From Syntrophorhabdus sp. PtaB.Bin184 (GTDB lineage: Bacteria; Desulfobacterota; Syntrophorhabdia; Syntrophorhabdales; Syntrophorhabdaceae), in assembly GCA_002067555.1 (NCBI GenBank), contig MVQQ01000080.1:1-9922 (forward strand): a DNA stretch of 9,922 nt, read 5' to 3'. Of this stretch, positions 1 to 6,237 are shown piece by piece (the first letter of the stretch is position 1; every line of letters begins with the position of its first letter). Position numbers and translations under genes: made by a program. The notes below the pieces were generated by a model. The model saw nothing but the letters and a program-made list of their open reading frames with translations, was not told the origin of the DNA and made no database searches.

Positions 1-1022
1 ACCTCTTCGGGGCCCACTCCGATGGGAAGCCTGTTGACGACGAGATAGGGGTTGAACCCCCATACGGCCTTCATCACCGTCGACAGATACTGGGGGTGCT
101 CCTCCCTGATGGAGGCGACGAGCTCGTTGATGGTCTTCGCGCTCTGCCCGTCTTCGGACATGGTGGACTCGCGGATGCACTTTTCGAGATCGGAGTTCTT
201 CTCTTCGCCTGAGCGCGACTCCATGCCGGTGAGCCTGTTGAGCTTGCGGTACATCGCGGCCTTGAGGAAGTGATAGGCGCCGATATAGGATGCCGAATCC
301 CGGGTGGTCACCACGATGCCGTGGTCGGCCTGGAGAAAGAAGTCAAGAATGTTGTAAGAGGTGTCCCCTCCGAGGTCAAGGACGATGCAATCCGCCTCTA
401 TGGCGTTGATGGCCCTGATCAGCTTCATCTTCTTCATGAAGTCTATGTTCGCCGAGCCCAGCTCCGAGCTGTCTCCGCCCACGAGGAGCGGCCCGTGGGG
501 GCTCTGGACCATGACTTCGTCGAGGGACGCGACCCGCTTCTTCAGGAAATCGTTGATGGAACGCTGAAGGATGGAACGGTACCCGAGATAGAGGTGGAGA
601 TTGGAACCCCCGAGGTCGAGGTCCACAAGGACCGTTTTGAGCCCCAGTGACGCGAGGTATATCCCGAGGTTCGCCGTGATGACGCTCTTGCCTATCCCGC
701 CCTTCGCGCCTCCCACGGCTATGATCTTGCCATGGGAAAGGACGGCATCGTTCCCCGGGCACGCCCCTTCCAGGTAGTTGACGAGCACCTCGTAGGATTG
801 CTGTATCGCGAGAAAACGGTCCGATGTCACATCCTTGACGGCGGTCCCGATCCTCATGTCAGGATGGTGTACTCTGGCGTTGCGCCGGTAGGCCCTTTTC
901 ACCATGTCAACACTGAGGGTATCCAGAAACCGATCGCTCTTCGCGGCCGCCTCGGAAAACAAACAGGCGCAAGCCGCCTTTATTTCCCGCATCTTATCCG
1001 TCTCCAGCCTGTTAACCGTCAT
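1..1022 (-). CDS. J-domain / MinD-ParA ATPase fusion protein (C-terminus outside window)
   Basis: Translating down from the ATG at 1022 gives 340 residues open to the window edge. Residues about 33-84 resemble the core of a DnaJ J domain: VKRAYRRNARVHHPD carries the HPD tripeptide (53-55) that stimulates Hsp70/DnaK, and FLAIQQSYEVL looks like helix III. From residue 99 a MinD/ParA/FlhG-type ATPase follows: deviant Walker A GGAKGGIGKS (104-113, with the signature Lys107 as well as Lys112), VLVDLDLGGSNL (131-142) like the FlhG switch region, and a Walker B-like VLDLGGD (214-220). Known for the family: such ATPases dimerise on ATP and place or count flagella, pili, chemoreceptors or division proteins. 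Inference: the J domain recruits DnaK or serves as a protein-binding module. A GAGGA ribosome site lies 9 bases before the ATG. The gene is separated from the catabolic operon by the inverted-repeat segment and has its own sigma-54 promoter, so it is probably unrelated to it. The frame is intact across the domain junction, so this is not a sequencing join. Confidence 0.85.
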   Translation of the reverse strand, partial: MTVNRLETDKMREIKAACACLFSEAAAKSDRFLDTLSVDMVKRAYRRNARVHHPDMRIGTAVKDVTSDRFLAIQQSYEVLVNYLEGACPGNDAVLSHGKIIAVGGAKGGIGKSVITANLGIYLASLGLKTVLVDLDLGGSNLHLYLGYRSILQRSINDFLKKRVASLDEVMVQSPHGPLLVGGDSSELGSANIDFMKKMKLIRAINAIEADCIVLDLGGDTSYNILDFFLQADHGIVVTTRDSASYIGAYHFLKAAMYRKLNRLTGMESRSGEEKNSDLEKCIRESTMSEDGQSAKTINELVASIREEHPQYLSTVMKAVWGFNPYLVVNRLPIGVGPEE

Positions 1023-1064
1023 CTATCACTATCCTCGATCAGGTATTCGACAACGGAAATGTTA

Positions 1065-1082
1065 GTGCAATAAGTGTACCAG
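1065..1082 (-). promoter_or_regulatory. Sigma-54 (-24/-12) promoter for the J-domain/MinD gene
   Basis: Read on the minus strand this is CTGGTACACTTATTGCAC. It fits the sigma-54 consensus YTGGYACR-N4-TTGCW, with exactly 12 bases between the GG and GC dinucleotides. The -12 C lies at 1067, so transcription should begin near 1055, leaving a leader of about 33 bases that contains the GAGGA ribosome site before the ATG at 1022. Sigma-54 promoters need an enhancer-binding ATPase; no such gene is in the window, and the upstream repeats at 1088-1130 are only a conceivable binding region. Confidence 0.75.
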
Positions 1083-1087
1083 AAAGA

Positions 1088-1318
1088 GACCGTTGAAACC
1101 GCTTGAGCCGCTTGAGCCGTTTTAACGTTAAAAGGAACAAAGCGTTGTCGCCGTTATTTGGGTGATAGATCCGGGATGCCTGCTCACGTTGAAAGCATTT
1201 CAGGAAAGAAGGGCGGGCAGAGAAGTTACGACCGAGGAGGCTCCAGCCTGGGGCAACCACAAGACCCCTGTCCTTGACCGTTAAAGCGGCTCAAACGGCT
1301 CAAGCGGTTGCAACGGTC
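1088..1318. repeat. 231-bp intergenic segment bounded by 43-bp inverted repeats
   Basis: The left arm (1088-1130) and the reverse complement of the right arm (1276-1318) are identical at 38 of 43 aligned bases. Each arm contains tandem 9-mers of the form CGGCTCAAG, and each has GACCGTT at its outer end or both ends; the right arm is itself closed by GACCGTT and AACGGTC (1276-1282 and 1312-1318). The 145 bp between the arms holds no credible gene. Small open frames here are poor and their Lys-Arg-Leu repeats merely translate the 9-mers. The right arm ends one base before the stop codon of the upstream operon, and the left arm ends just upstream of the sigma-54 promoter. It may be a MITE-like element, a bidirectional transcription barrier or a structured RNA. 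No T-run follows either arm, so it is not a standard intrinsic terminator. Confidence 0.7.
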
Positions 1319-1319
1319 T

Positions 1320-1964
1320 TCACTTGAACCACCGCGGTTCGTCGAAGCGTTCCGTGCTTCTCATTATCCGGCTCGTGTAGTTCATGGCGTATTCGGAACG
1401 GAGTTTTTGGGTTATGCGCCGGTAGTCTTCGTTCATCAGGAGCCTGCCGACGTCCATGGCGTCCTTGAAGGTGAATTCGGCGATGATCTCGCTGATGCCG
1501 CCGATCAGGACGTTCCAGCCACCCGTGACCTCCGCGTAGGTGATCCTCTGCATCGTGGGGATATGCTCGTTGATGACAAAATCGGCGTAAGCCTTCTTCA
1601 CACCCGGTTTCAGGTCGTAGTACTGGTTGAGCTTCCAGACGCCCTTCTGGATGGTATACTTGCCGCGTTTGACCGCGCCCGTGGGCTCCAGAACGGAGCC
1701 CCGGTAGTTCATGACAATGGTCTTGAGAAGCCGGAGGAGGTCCTTGAACTTCTTTCCCGCGATGGTCTTCAGGACCTCCTCCGTTTCGTTCACGCTGAAC
1801 ACGGCAACTATGCGGGGACCGAAGCCCACCTCCACATAGTAACCGCCGACGGGTATGAGACCCATCTCCGCCATTTCCGGCAAATAGGTGTCGACTATGA
1901 ACTGTGCGTATTCAACATCCTTCCCCTGGATTATGTCCCAGCTCTGCGTGAACAGCACAGACAT
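1320..1964 (-). CDS. Tandem ferredoxin-fold (alpha/beta-barrel type) protein of unknown function
   Basis: This 214-residue soluble protein has no signal peptide or membrane segment. It is built from two copies of one domain: residues about 3-92 and 105-201 share the same order of W-strand, helix, YLPEM or HIPTM, a GG turn, a hydrophobic strand (IVAVFSV or IIAEFTF), a helical stretch, and a closing MNYRGSVL or MNYTSRIM. This beta-alpha-beta pattern recalls NIPSNAP-like and other dimeric alpha/beta-barrel proteins, which include monooxygenases, isomerases and non-catalytic binders; the assignment is by pattern only. I see no clear catalytic residues. The start is secure, with AGGAGG 7 bases before the ATG. 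That ribosome site overlaps the stop codon of the Mo subunit, which implies coupled translation as the last gene of the operon. It may act on the product of the Mo enzyme or assist the enzyme; the true role is unknown. Confidence 0.8.
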   Translation of the reverse strand: MSVLFTQSWDIIQGKDVEYAQFIVDTYLPEMAEMGLIPVGGYYVEVGFGPRIVAVFSVNETEEVLKTIAGKKFKDLLRLLKTIVMNYRGSVLEPTGAVKRGKYTIQKGVWKLNQYYDLKPGVKKAYADFVINEHIPTMQRITYAEVTGGWNVLIGGISEIIAEFTFKDAMDVGRLLMNEDYRRITQKLRSEYAMNYTSRIMRSTERFDEPRWFK

Positions 1965-1975
1965 GCGTCGTCCTC

Positions 1976-4327
1976 CTATTTCTTCTGCTTCTCCTTCATG
2001 GCCGCGAAAAGACGCTCCGAGGTGACGGGTAGCTCGTTGATCCTCACCCCCACCGCGTCATAAATGGCATTGAGGATGGCGGGAATGGTGGGCATTATGG
2101 CACCCTCTCCCACCTCTTTCGCACCGAAAGGCCCGTTCGGCTCATCGCTTTCGATGATGACGGTCTTGACGTTCGGCATGTCGAGCGCCGTAGGGATGCG
2201 GTATTCCCCCAGGGAGGCGTTGGCAACCCGGCCCTTCGCGTCGAATCTTACCTCCTCAAAGAGCGCCTCGCCCAATCCCATCGAAAGAGAACCCTGCATC
2301 TGCCCTTCCACGTTCGTGCGGTTAATTGCAAAGCCACAGTCATGGGCGTCGGTCATGGCATCAATGGTGACCTTGCCCGTCTGTTCGTCCACCGTCACCT
2401 CCACGACCTGAGCGGAGCACCCGTATGCCGGCGACGTCCCCACCGCGGCACCCTTGTACTTGCCCCCCAGTTCGCCCGGCTTGTACGCGCCATTACCGAT
2501 TATAACACCTCGGGTGATAAAAGCAACACGCGCCGCCTCTCTGAAGGTAAGCTCCGCTCCCGAAGGCTGGTCTTCCCATCCCCGGTGCTCCTTGATGTAC
2601 AACGTCCGCAGCCGGGAGAAGTCGGGCTTGCCCTTCTTGAAGATAACGACACCGCCCGCGATGTCCATGTCCCCGACCGTCACGCCCAGCTGCTCCGAAA
2701 GCGCCTCGAGCACCTGCCGCTTCGTGTCTTCCGCGGCCATCTTGACGGCATGGCCGGACATGAGGGTCTGCCGTGATGAATAGGCGCCCAGATCGACGCC
2801 GAAATCGGTGTCTCCCGAGTGCACCATCACGTCATCAAGAGAGACACCGAGGGCCTCCGCTGCGATCTGTCCAAGAATGGTGTCCGACCCCTGGCCTATC
2901 TCCGCCGACGCGGTGTAGAGGTTCACCCCGCCGCCGTCCTCGGTGAGCCTGATCGTTGCCGTGGAATGGAACGTCTCGGACCGGTAGATGGGATACCCGG
3001 CCCCGGACACGAAGAACCCGCAGGCGACCCCTATTCCCTTGCCTCTGGGAAGCTTCCCCTTCTTGGCGGCCCAGTTCGAGCCGTCACGCACTCCCTCGAG
3101 GCACTCCTGCATACCGAGGCTCGACATGTTGAAGTCGTTGCAGGTCACGTCGCCGGTCTTCATCATGTTCTTCAGCCTGAATTCCACGGGGTCCATGTTG
3201 AGCTCGGCGGCGATGGTGTCGAGCTGCTGTTCCCATCCCGCCCGTGCGGCGACGCCGCCATGTCCGCGCTGGGCGCCGCAGGTGGGCTTGTTCGTGTAAA
3301 TGCGGTAACCATCGTATTTCATGTTCGGAAGTCTGTAGGGCGCACCCAGGAGGGACCCCGCGTAGTATATCGTGGCGATGCCGAAACTTGAATAGGCCCC
3401 GCCGTCAAGGTAACAGGTATTGTGAAGGGCCATGATGGTCCCGTCCTTCTTCACTCCCGTCGTGAATTCGTGGAAGAACTGGTGCCGGGCCCGGGAGTGC
3501 AGAAAGACCTGTTCGCGGGAAAAGAGCATCTTCACCGGCCTGCCCGTCCGTTTCGACATGAGGCACGCCGCGATCTCCATGGCGTTCACCGCCGCCTTGG
3601 GGCCGAACCCGCCCCCCACGTAGGGCTTTACGACCCGGACCTTGCCCACGGGGAGGCCGAGCACCATGGCGATGCTCCTCTGGACATAATGGACCGACTG
3701 CGTCGACGACCAGAGCGTGAGGTTCCCGTTGAGATCATACTGGGCAAGACAGGCCTGGGGTTCCAGGAACCCGCCGTCCTGCCTCTTGTTCGTGAACCTG
3801 TCGGTCCTGACGATGTCACATTCCTTCAAGGCCTCTTCGAAATTGCCGAATTCCTGGTGGACCTCGGCGCTCACGTTGCCGGGAAAGTCTTCATGTATGG
3901 CGATCGCCCCTTCCGCCATGGCCGACTCGATATCGAGAAGCACCGGAAGCTCCTCGTAGTCGACCTTGATGAGGGACACCGCCTCCATTGCCGTTTCGAG
4001 GTCCACGGCCGCGACGGCCGCTATCTCGTCCCCGACATAGCGGACCTTGTCGGAGCAGAAGACCTGCTCGTCATACCGGGCAGGACTGACACCGTACTTC
4101 ACGAGTCCCGCTTCCTTCCATGTGACCACGTCCCTCACGCCGGGGAGCTTTTTTGCCGCCGTCACATCGATATTCAGTATCTTCGCGTGCGCCAGGGGAC
4201 TCTGCAGCATCGCCCCGTAGAGCATGTTGGGCATGGAAAGGTCCGCCGTGTACCGGGCATCGCCCGTTGCCTTCGCCCTGGCATCCACCCTGGGCAGCCG
4301 CGTGTTTATCACGTTGTATGCCTTCAT
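1976..4327 (-). CDS. Molybdopterin-binding large subunit, xanthine dehydrogenase / 4-hydroxybenzoyl-CoA reductase family
   Basis: This 783-residue catalytic subunit binds the Mo-pterin cytosine dinucleotide cofactor and hydroxylates, or in one branch reductively dehydroxylates, an aromatic or heterocyclic substrate. The N-terminal domain opens with the usual VDARAKATGDARYTADL (14-30). The Mo domains show GGGFG (238-242), a QRGHG loop (353-357), EIGQGSDT (476-483), a serine-rich YSSRQT (516-521) and, near the end, GPFGAKEVGEG (732-742), where Glu741 aligns with the catalytic glutamate of xanthine oxidase. It lacks the Cys-containing active-site loop of CO dehydrogenase. Several stretches, notably WAAKKGKLPRGKGIGVA and RGHGGVAARA, recall the alpha subunit of 4-hydroxybenzoyl-CoA reductase, which is about the same length. 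The partner FAD subunit argues against the reductase activity itself, so the substrate is open. A GGAGGAGG ribosome site lies 8 bases before the ATG. It is 19 bases after the [2Fe-2S] subunit gene in an FAD-FeS-Mo order like coxMSL. Confidence 0.95.
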   Translation of the reverse strand: MKAYNVINTRLPRVDARAKATGDARYTADLSMPNMLYGAMLQSPLAHAKILNIDVTAAKKLPGVRDVVTWKEAGLVKYGVSPARYDEQVFCSDKVRYVGDEIAAVAAVDLETAMEAVSLIKVDYEELPVLLDIESAMAEGAIAIHEDFPGNVSAEVHQEFGNFEEALKECDIVRTDRFTNKRQDGGFLEPQACLAQYDLNGNLTLWSSTQSVHYVQRSIAMVLGLPVGKVRVVKPYVGGGFGPKAAVNAMEIAACLMSKRTGRPVKMLFSREQVFLHSRARHQFFHEFTTGVKKDGTIMALHNTCYLDGGAYSSFGIATIYYAGSLLGAPYRLPNMKYDGYRIYTNKPTCGAQRGHGGVAARAGWEQQLDTIAAELNMDPVEFRLKNMMKTGDVTCNDFNMSSLGMQECLEGVRDGSNWAAKKGKLPRGKGIGVACGFFVSGAGYPIYRSETFHSTATIRLTEDGGGVNLYTASAEIGQGSDTILGQIAAEALGVSLDDVMVHSGDTDFGVDLGAYSSRQTLMSGHAVKMAAEDTKRQVLEALSEQLGVTVGDMDIAGGVVIFKKGKPDFSRLRTLYIKEHRGWEDQPSGAELTFREAARVAFITRGVIIGNGAYKPGELGGKYKGAAVGTSPAYGCSAQVVEVTVDEQTGKVTIDAMTDAHDCGFAINRTNVEGQMQGSLSMGLGEALFEEVRFDAKGRVANASLGEYRIPTALDMPNVKTVIIESDEPNGPFGAKEVGEGAIMPTIPAILNAIYDAVGVRINELPVTSERLFAAMKEKQKK

Positions 4328-4346
4328 AGTCCTTGCCTCCTCCTCA

Positions 4347-4817
4347 TCATCCCTTCATTCTTCTGGAAGCTTCCTGCACCGCCTCCACGATCTTCTGATA
4401 CCCCGTGCACCGGCAGAGGTTGCCCGAAAGGGCCTGTCTCACCTCCTGCTCTGTCGGGTGGGGATTCTTCTCGAGAAGGCTCGTGGCGGAAAGGATCATT
4501 CCGGGAGTGCAGAAACCGCACTGGATGGCACCCAGTTCCACAAATGTCTCCTGGACAGGATGAAGGGAGTCGCCGTGGGCCACCCCTTCTATCGTCTTTA
4601 TGCGGGAGCCGTCGGCCTGGACCGCCAGGACAAGGCAAGAGTTCACCGGTTTGCCGTCGAGGACCACCGTGCACGCGCCGCAGTCACCCACGCCGCATCC
4701 CTCCTTCGTTCCCAGGAGGTTCAGGTCTTCGCGCAACACCTGGGTCAGGGTCCTGTTGGGGGCAACCGCCACCTCGTATTCCGTATCGTTGACTGTGAGA
4801 GTGATCAGCTTTTTCAT
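4347..4817 (-). CDS. [2Fe-2S] small subunit of the molybdenum hydroxylase
   Basis: This 156-residue protein passes electrons from the Mo centre to FAD through two [2Fe-2S] clusters. The plant-ferredoxin-like N-terminal domain carries Cys41, Cys46, Cys49 (GCGVGDCGAC) and Cys61. The helical C-terminal domain carries Cys100 and Cys103 (CGFCTPG) and Cys135 and Cys137 (CRCTG). All eight ligands are present, and the length is typical of XdhC, CoxS and HcrC-type subunits. I prefer the ATG at 4817 to the GTG one codon earlier: it overlaps the TGA of the FAD subunit by one base (TGATG), a standard coupling arrangement, and sits 8 bases after a G-rich ribosome site. Confidence 0.95.
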   Translation of the reverse strand: MKKLITLTVNDTEYEVAVAPNRTLTQVLREDLNLLGTKEGCGVGDCGACTVVLDGKPVNSCLVLAVQADGSRIKTIEGVAHGDSLHPVQETFVELGAIQCGFCTPGMILSATSLLEKNPHPTEQEVRQALSGNLCRCTGYQKIVEAVQEASRRMKG

Positions 4818-5713
4818 CACGCATTCCCCCCTTTCATGTCCCGGGCATCGTTGAAAGCCTTGAGCAGTGTCCTCTTTACGAGGGTGTTGACCATATCCCG
4901 GCGGTATTCGGCTCCGCCGCGTATGTCTGTAATGGGAGATGAGTCACCGACCGCAAGCAAGGCGGCCTTCGCAAAGAGGTCTTCCGACGGGCGCTGGCCC
5001 ATGAGGGCCTTTTCCGCCGACACCGCGTGTATGGCGGTGGGCGCCACGGAGCTCAGGATGACGCGTGCATCGACGATCACCCCGTCAGGTTTGTCGAGCG
5101 TCAGTCTTGAGGACACCGCGACGATGGCGATCTCAAGTGCGGCCCTGTGGCCGAGCTTGATATAGTCGGCACCCGTGAACGGCGGCGGGGAAGGTATGAC
5201 GATCCGCGTCAGCACCTCACGGGTCTCTATCACCGAAGTCCCCGGTCCCGTGAAAAAACCGTCCAGGGACACCGTTCTGTCCTTGTCTTTCCCTCTAAGC
5301 TCCACCCTGGCCCCCAGTACCAGAAGGGCGGGAGGGAGGTCCGCCGCCGGCCGTGCCGTCACGATGTTCCCCCCGATGGTGGCACGGTTCCTGATGAGCG
5401 GAGAGCCGAGACAGGACGCGGACCGTGCCAGCACCGGGAAGGTCGAGGCCACGCGGTCCGAGTCGGCTATCTCCGATATGGTCACGTGAGACCCGACAGA
5501 GAGCCCGCCGTCTTCCCCGGAGATCTCCCGGAGCGCCTCCACTTTCTTCAGGCTGACAAGGCATGCCGGCCTGACGGTCCCCTTCTTCATGTTCACGAGA
5601 AGGTCCGTGCCCCCCGCGATCACCTTTCCATTTCCCTTCAACTCCGAAAGCATCGCCAGGGCCTCCGGCAGGCTCTTCGGCTCCTCATAATCGAATTTAG
5701 GCAGCAATAACAT
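4817..5713 (-). CDS. FAD-binding medium subunit of the molybdenum hydroxylase
   Basis: This 298-residue flavoprotein subunit passes electrons from the iron-sulfur clusters to an external acceptor. It shows both FAD pyrophosphate motifs of the family, AGGTDLL (33-39) and TIGGN (112-116), and the typical C-terminal module with SSVAPTAIHAVSAEKAL (221-237) and GGAEYRRDMV (266-275). Directly after TIGGN the chain runs IVTARPAADLPPALL. In 4-hydroxybenzoyl-CoA reductase an insertion of roughly 40 residues with four cysteines binds an extra [4Fe-4S] cluster in this region. Here it is absent, and the whole protein has only two cysteines (51 and 101). The subunit is therefore of the ordinary xanthine dehydrogenase/CO dehydrogenase type. 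The start is clear: AAGGAGG lies about 5 bases before the ATG. It is the first of the three enzyme subunits to be translated. Confidence 0.95.
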   Translation of the reverse strand: MLLLPKFDYEEPKSLPEALAMLSELKGNGKVIAGGTDLLVNMKKGTVRPACLVSLKKVEALREISGEDGGLSVGSHVTISEIADSDRVASTFPVLARSASCLGSPLIRNRATIGGNIVTARPAADLPPALLVLGARVELRGKDKDRTVSLDGFFTGPGTSVIETREVLTRIVIPSPPPFTGADYIKLGHRAALEIAIVAVSSRLTLDKPDGVIVDARVILSSVAPTAIHAVSAEKALMGQRPSEDLFAKAALLAVGDSSPITDIRGGAEYRRDMVNTLVKRTLLKAFNDARDMKGGNA

Positions 5714-5734
5714 CGAAACCTCCTTGTCTTTCCT

Positions 5735-5935
5735 TCATCCTCCAAAATCCGGGTTGATGAATTCTACCGTATCGCCCTCCGACAGGAAAGTCTTTCCGTA
5801 GTCACCGGGAAAGATGAATCTCCTGTTCACCTCCACGATGAGCGACCTGTCTTTTTCGTCTGTCCTCATGATCAGGTCCGATATGGTAGTTCTATCCGGT
5901 ACGCTCTCGCGTACACCGTTGAATACGATGTCCAC
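5735..5935 (-). CDS. ThiS/MoaD-like ubiquitin-fold sulfur carrier ending in Gly-Gly
   Basis: This 66-residue protein looks like a beta-grasp sulfur carrier. It opens with a short strand-turn-strand (MDIVFNGVRESVPD), has the central IVEVNRRFI (33-41) that matches the V-x-V-N strand of ThiS, then FLSEGDTVEFI (50-60) and the terminal FGG. Known: the C-terminal glycine of these carriers is adenylated by a ThiF/MoeB-type enzyme and converted to a thiocarboxylate that donates sulfur. No ThiF/MoeB-type enzyme, cysteine desulfurase or other thiamine or molybdopterin gene is in the window. It starts at a GTG, with GGAAGG a few bases upstream, 11 bases after the small helical gene and 21 bases before the FAD subunit. 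Position suggests a job in maturing or assisting the Mo enzyme, for example sulfur supply to the Mo centre, but this is inference. Its length and Gly-Gly end argue against a random frame. Confidence 0.8.
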   Translation of the reverse strand: MDIVFNGVRESVPDRTTISDLIMRTDEKDRSLIVEVNRRFIFPGDYGKTFLSEGDTVEFINPDFGG

Positions 5936-5946
5936 GTTCCTTCCGT

Positions 5947-6129
5947 TCAGACCCCGGTGGGGGCTATGTCGCAGATGTTTAGCTCAAGCATCTTCACGCT
6001 TGCCAGTATGCGTTTCGCGTTTCTCCTCACGGCCTCCACGTCTCCCGCGGAATCGATCAGGTCCTGCACCATCTCCCTGAGAGCCTCCACCTTCCTGTCC
6101 ATCTCAGCTATCTTCGCGTCATCCATCAT
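5947..6129 (-). CDS. Small helical protein of unknown function
   Basis: I do not recognise this protein of about 60 residues. It is rich in Met, Asp, Glu and Arg and should form one or two amphipathic helices (KIAEMDRKVEALREMVQDLI, then a short turn, then VEAVRRNAKRILASVKMLEL), perhaps a coiled-coil hairpin, followed by a short tail with a single Cys (NICDIAPTGV). No signal or membrane segment is seen. The frame extends to an ATG at 6156, but AGGAG at 6136-6140 lies 6 bases before the ATG at 6129, so I take the shorter form. It is 11 bases ahead of the ThiS-like gene and probably translated with it, which suggests the two products work together. Such a helix pair could be a binding partner or regulator of the Mo enzyme. 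Confidence 0.6.
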   Translation of the reverse strand: MMDDAKIAEMDRKVEALREMVQDLIDSAGDVEAVRRNAKRILASVKMLELNICDIAPTGV

Positions 6130-6156
6130 GGTCATCTCCTGAAAAAACGGTTTCAT

Positions 6157-6232
6157 GTTCCAGGTCTCAAGGGAAAGACCGTTCCGGTTTGCCAGTTAAA
6201 AACCTGGAACCTGAGACCTGAGACCTGAGACC
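6157..6232. repeat. Heptamer tandem repeat with inverted 9-bp arms
   Basis: TGAGACC occurs three times without change at 6212-6232, preceded by the related CCTGGAA. ACCTGGAAC (6202-6210) is the exact reverse complement of GTTCCAGGT (6157-6165), and GGTCTCA (6163-6169) mirrors the heptamers, so the transcript could fold into a hairpin with a loop of about 36 bases. The repeat fills the gap between the CoA ligase stop and the small helical gene. The same heptamer family, in inverted orientation, follows the regulator gene at 9667-9694. Confidence 0.75.
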
Positions 6233-6237
6233 GTTTC

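Noticed and set aside
1039..1260. Minus-strand 73-codon frame in the intergenic segment
   Set aside because: Its Lys-Arg-Leu repeats come from translating the 9-bp CGGCTCAAG units, it overlaps the sigma-54 promoter, and it has no good ribosome site.
1131..1275. Riboswitch (c-di-GMP, TPP or Moco type) between the inverted repeats
   Set aside because: I looked for the conserved core sequences on both strands and did not find them; a covariance-model search would be decisive.
1276..1318. Intrinsic terminator after the operon
   Set aside because: The arms GACCGTT and AACGGTC can pair, but no T-run follows on the transcribed strand and the loop is long; kept only as part of the inverted-repeat element.
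1308..2063. Plus-strand open frame of 251 codons across the barrel-protein gene
   Set aside because: It is a shadow of the minus-strand gene, which has an internal duplication and a strong ribosome site.
1976..4327. Aerobic-type CO dehydrogenase large subunit (CoxL)
   Set aside because: The gene order fits, but the Cys-containing active-site loop of CoxL is missing and the sequence is closer to the 4-hydroxybenzoyl-CoA reductase branch.
3422..4792. Long plus-strand open frame of 456 codons
   Set aside because: It lies antisense to the Mo and [2Fe-2S] subunits, has a Pro/Arg/His-rich composition with no motif, and is explained by high GC at third positions of the real genes.
6203..6232. Possible CRISPR-like direct repeats
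   Set aside because: Units are 7 bp, contiguous and without unique spacers, so this is a simple tandem repeat.
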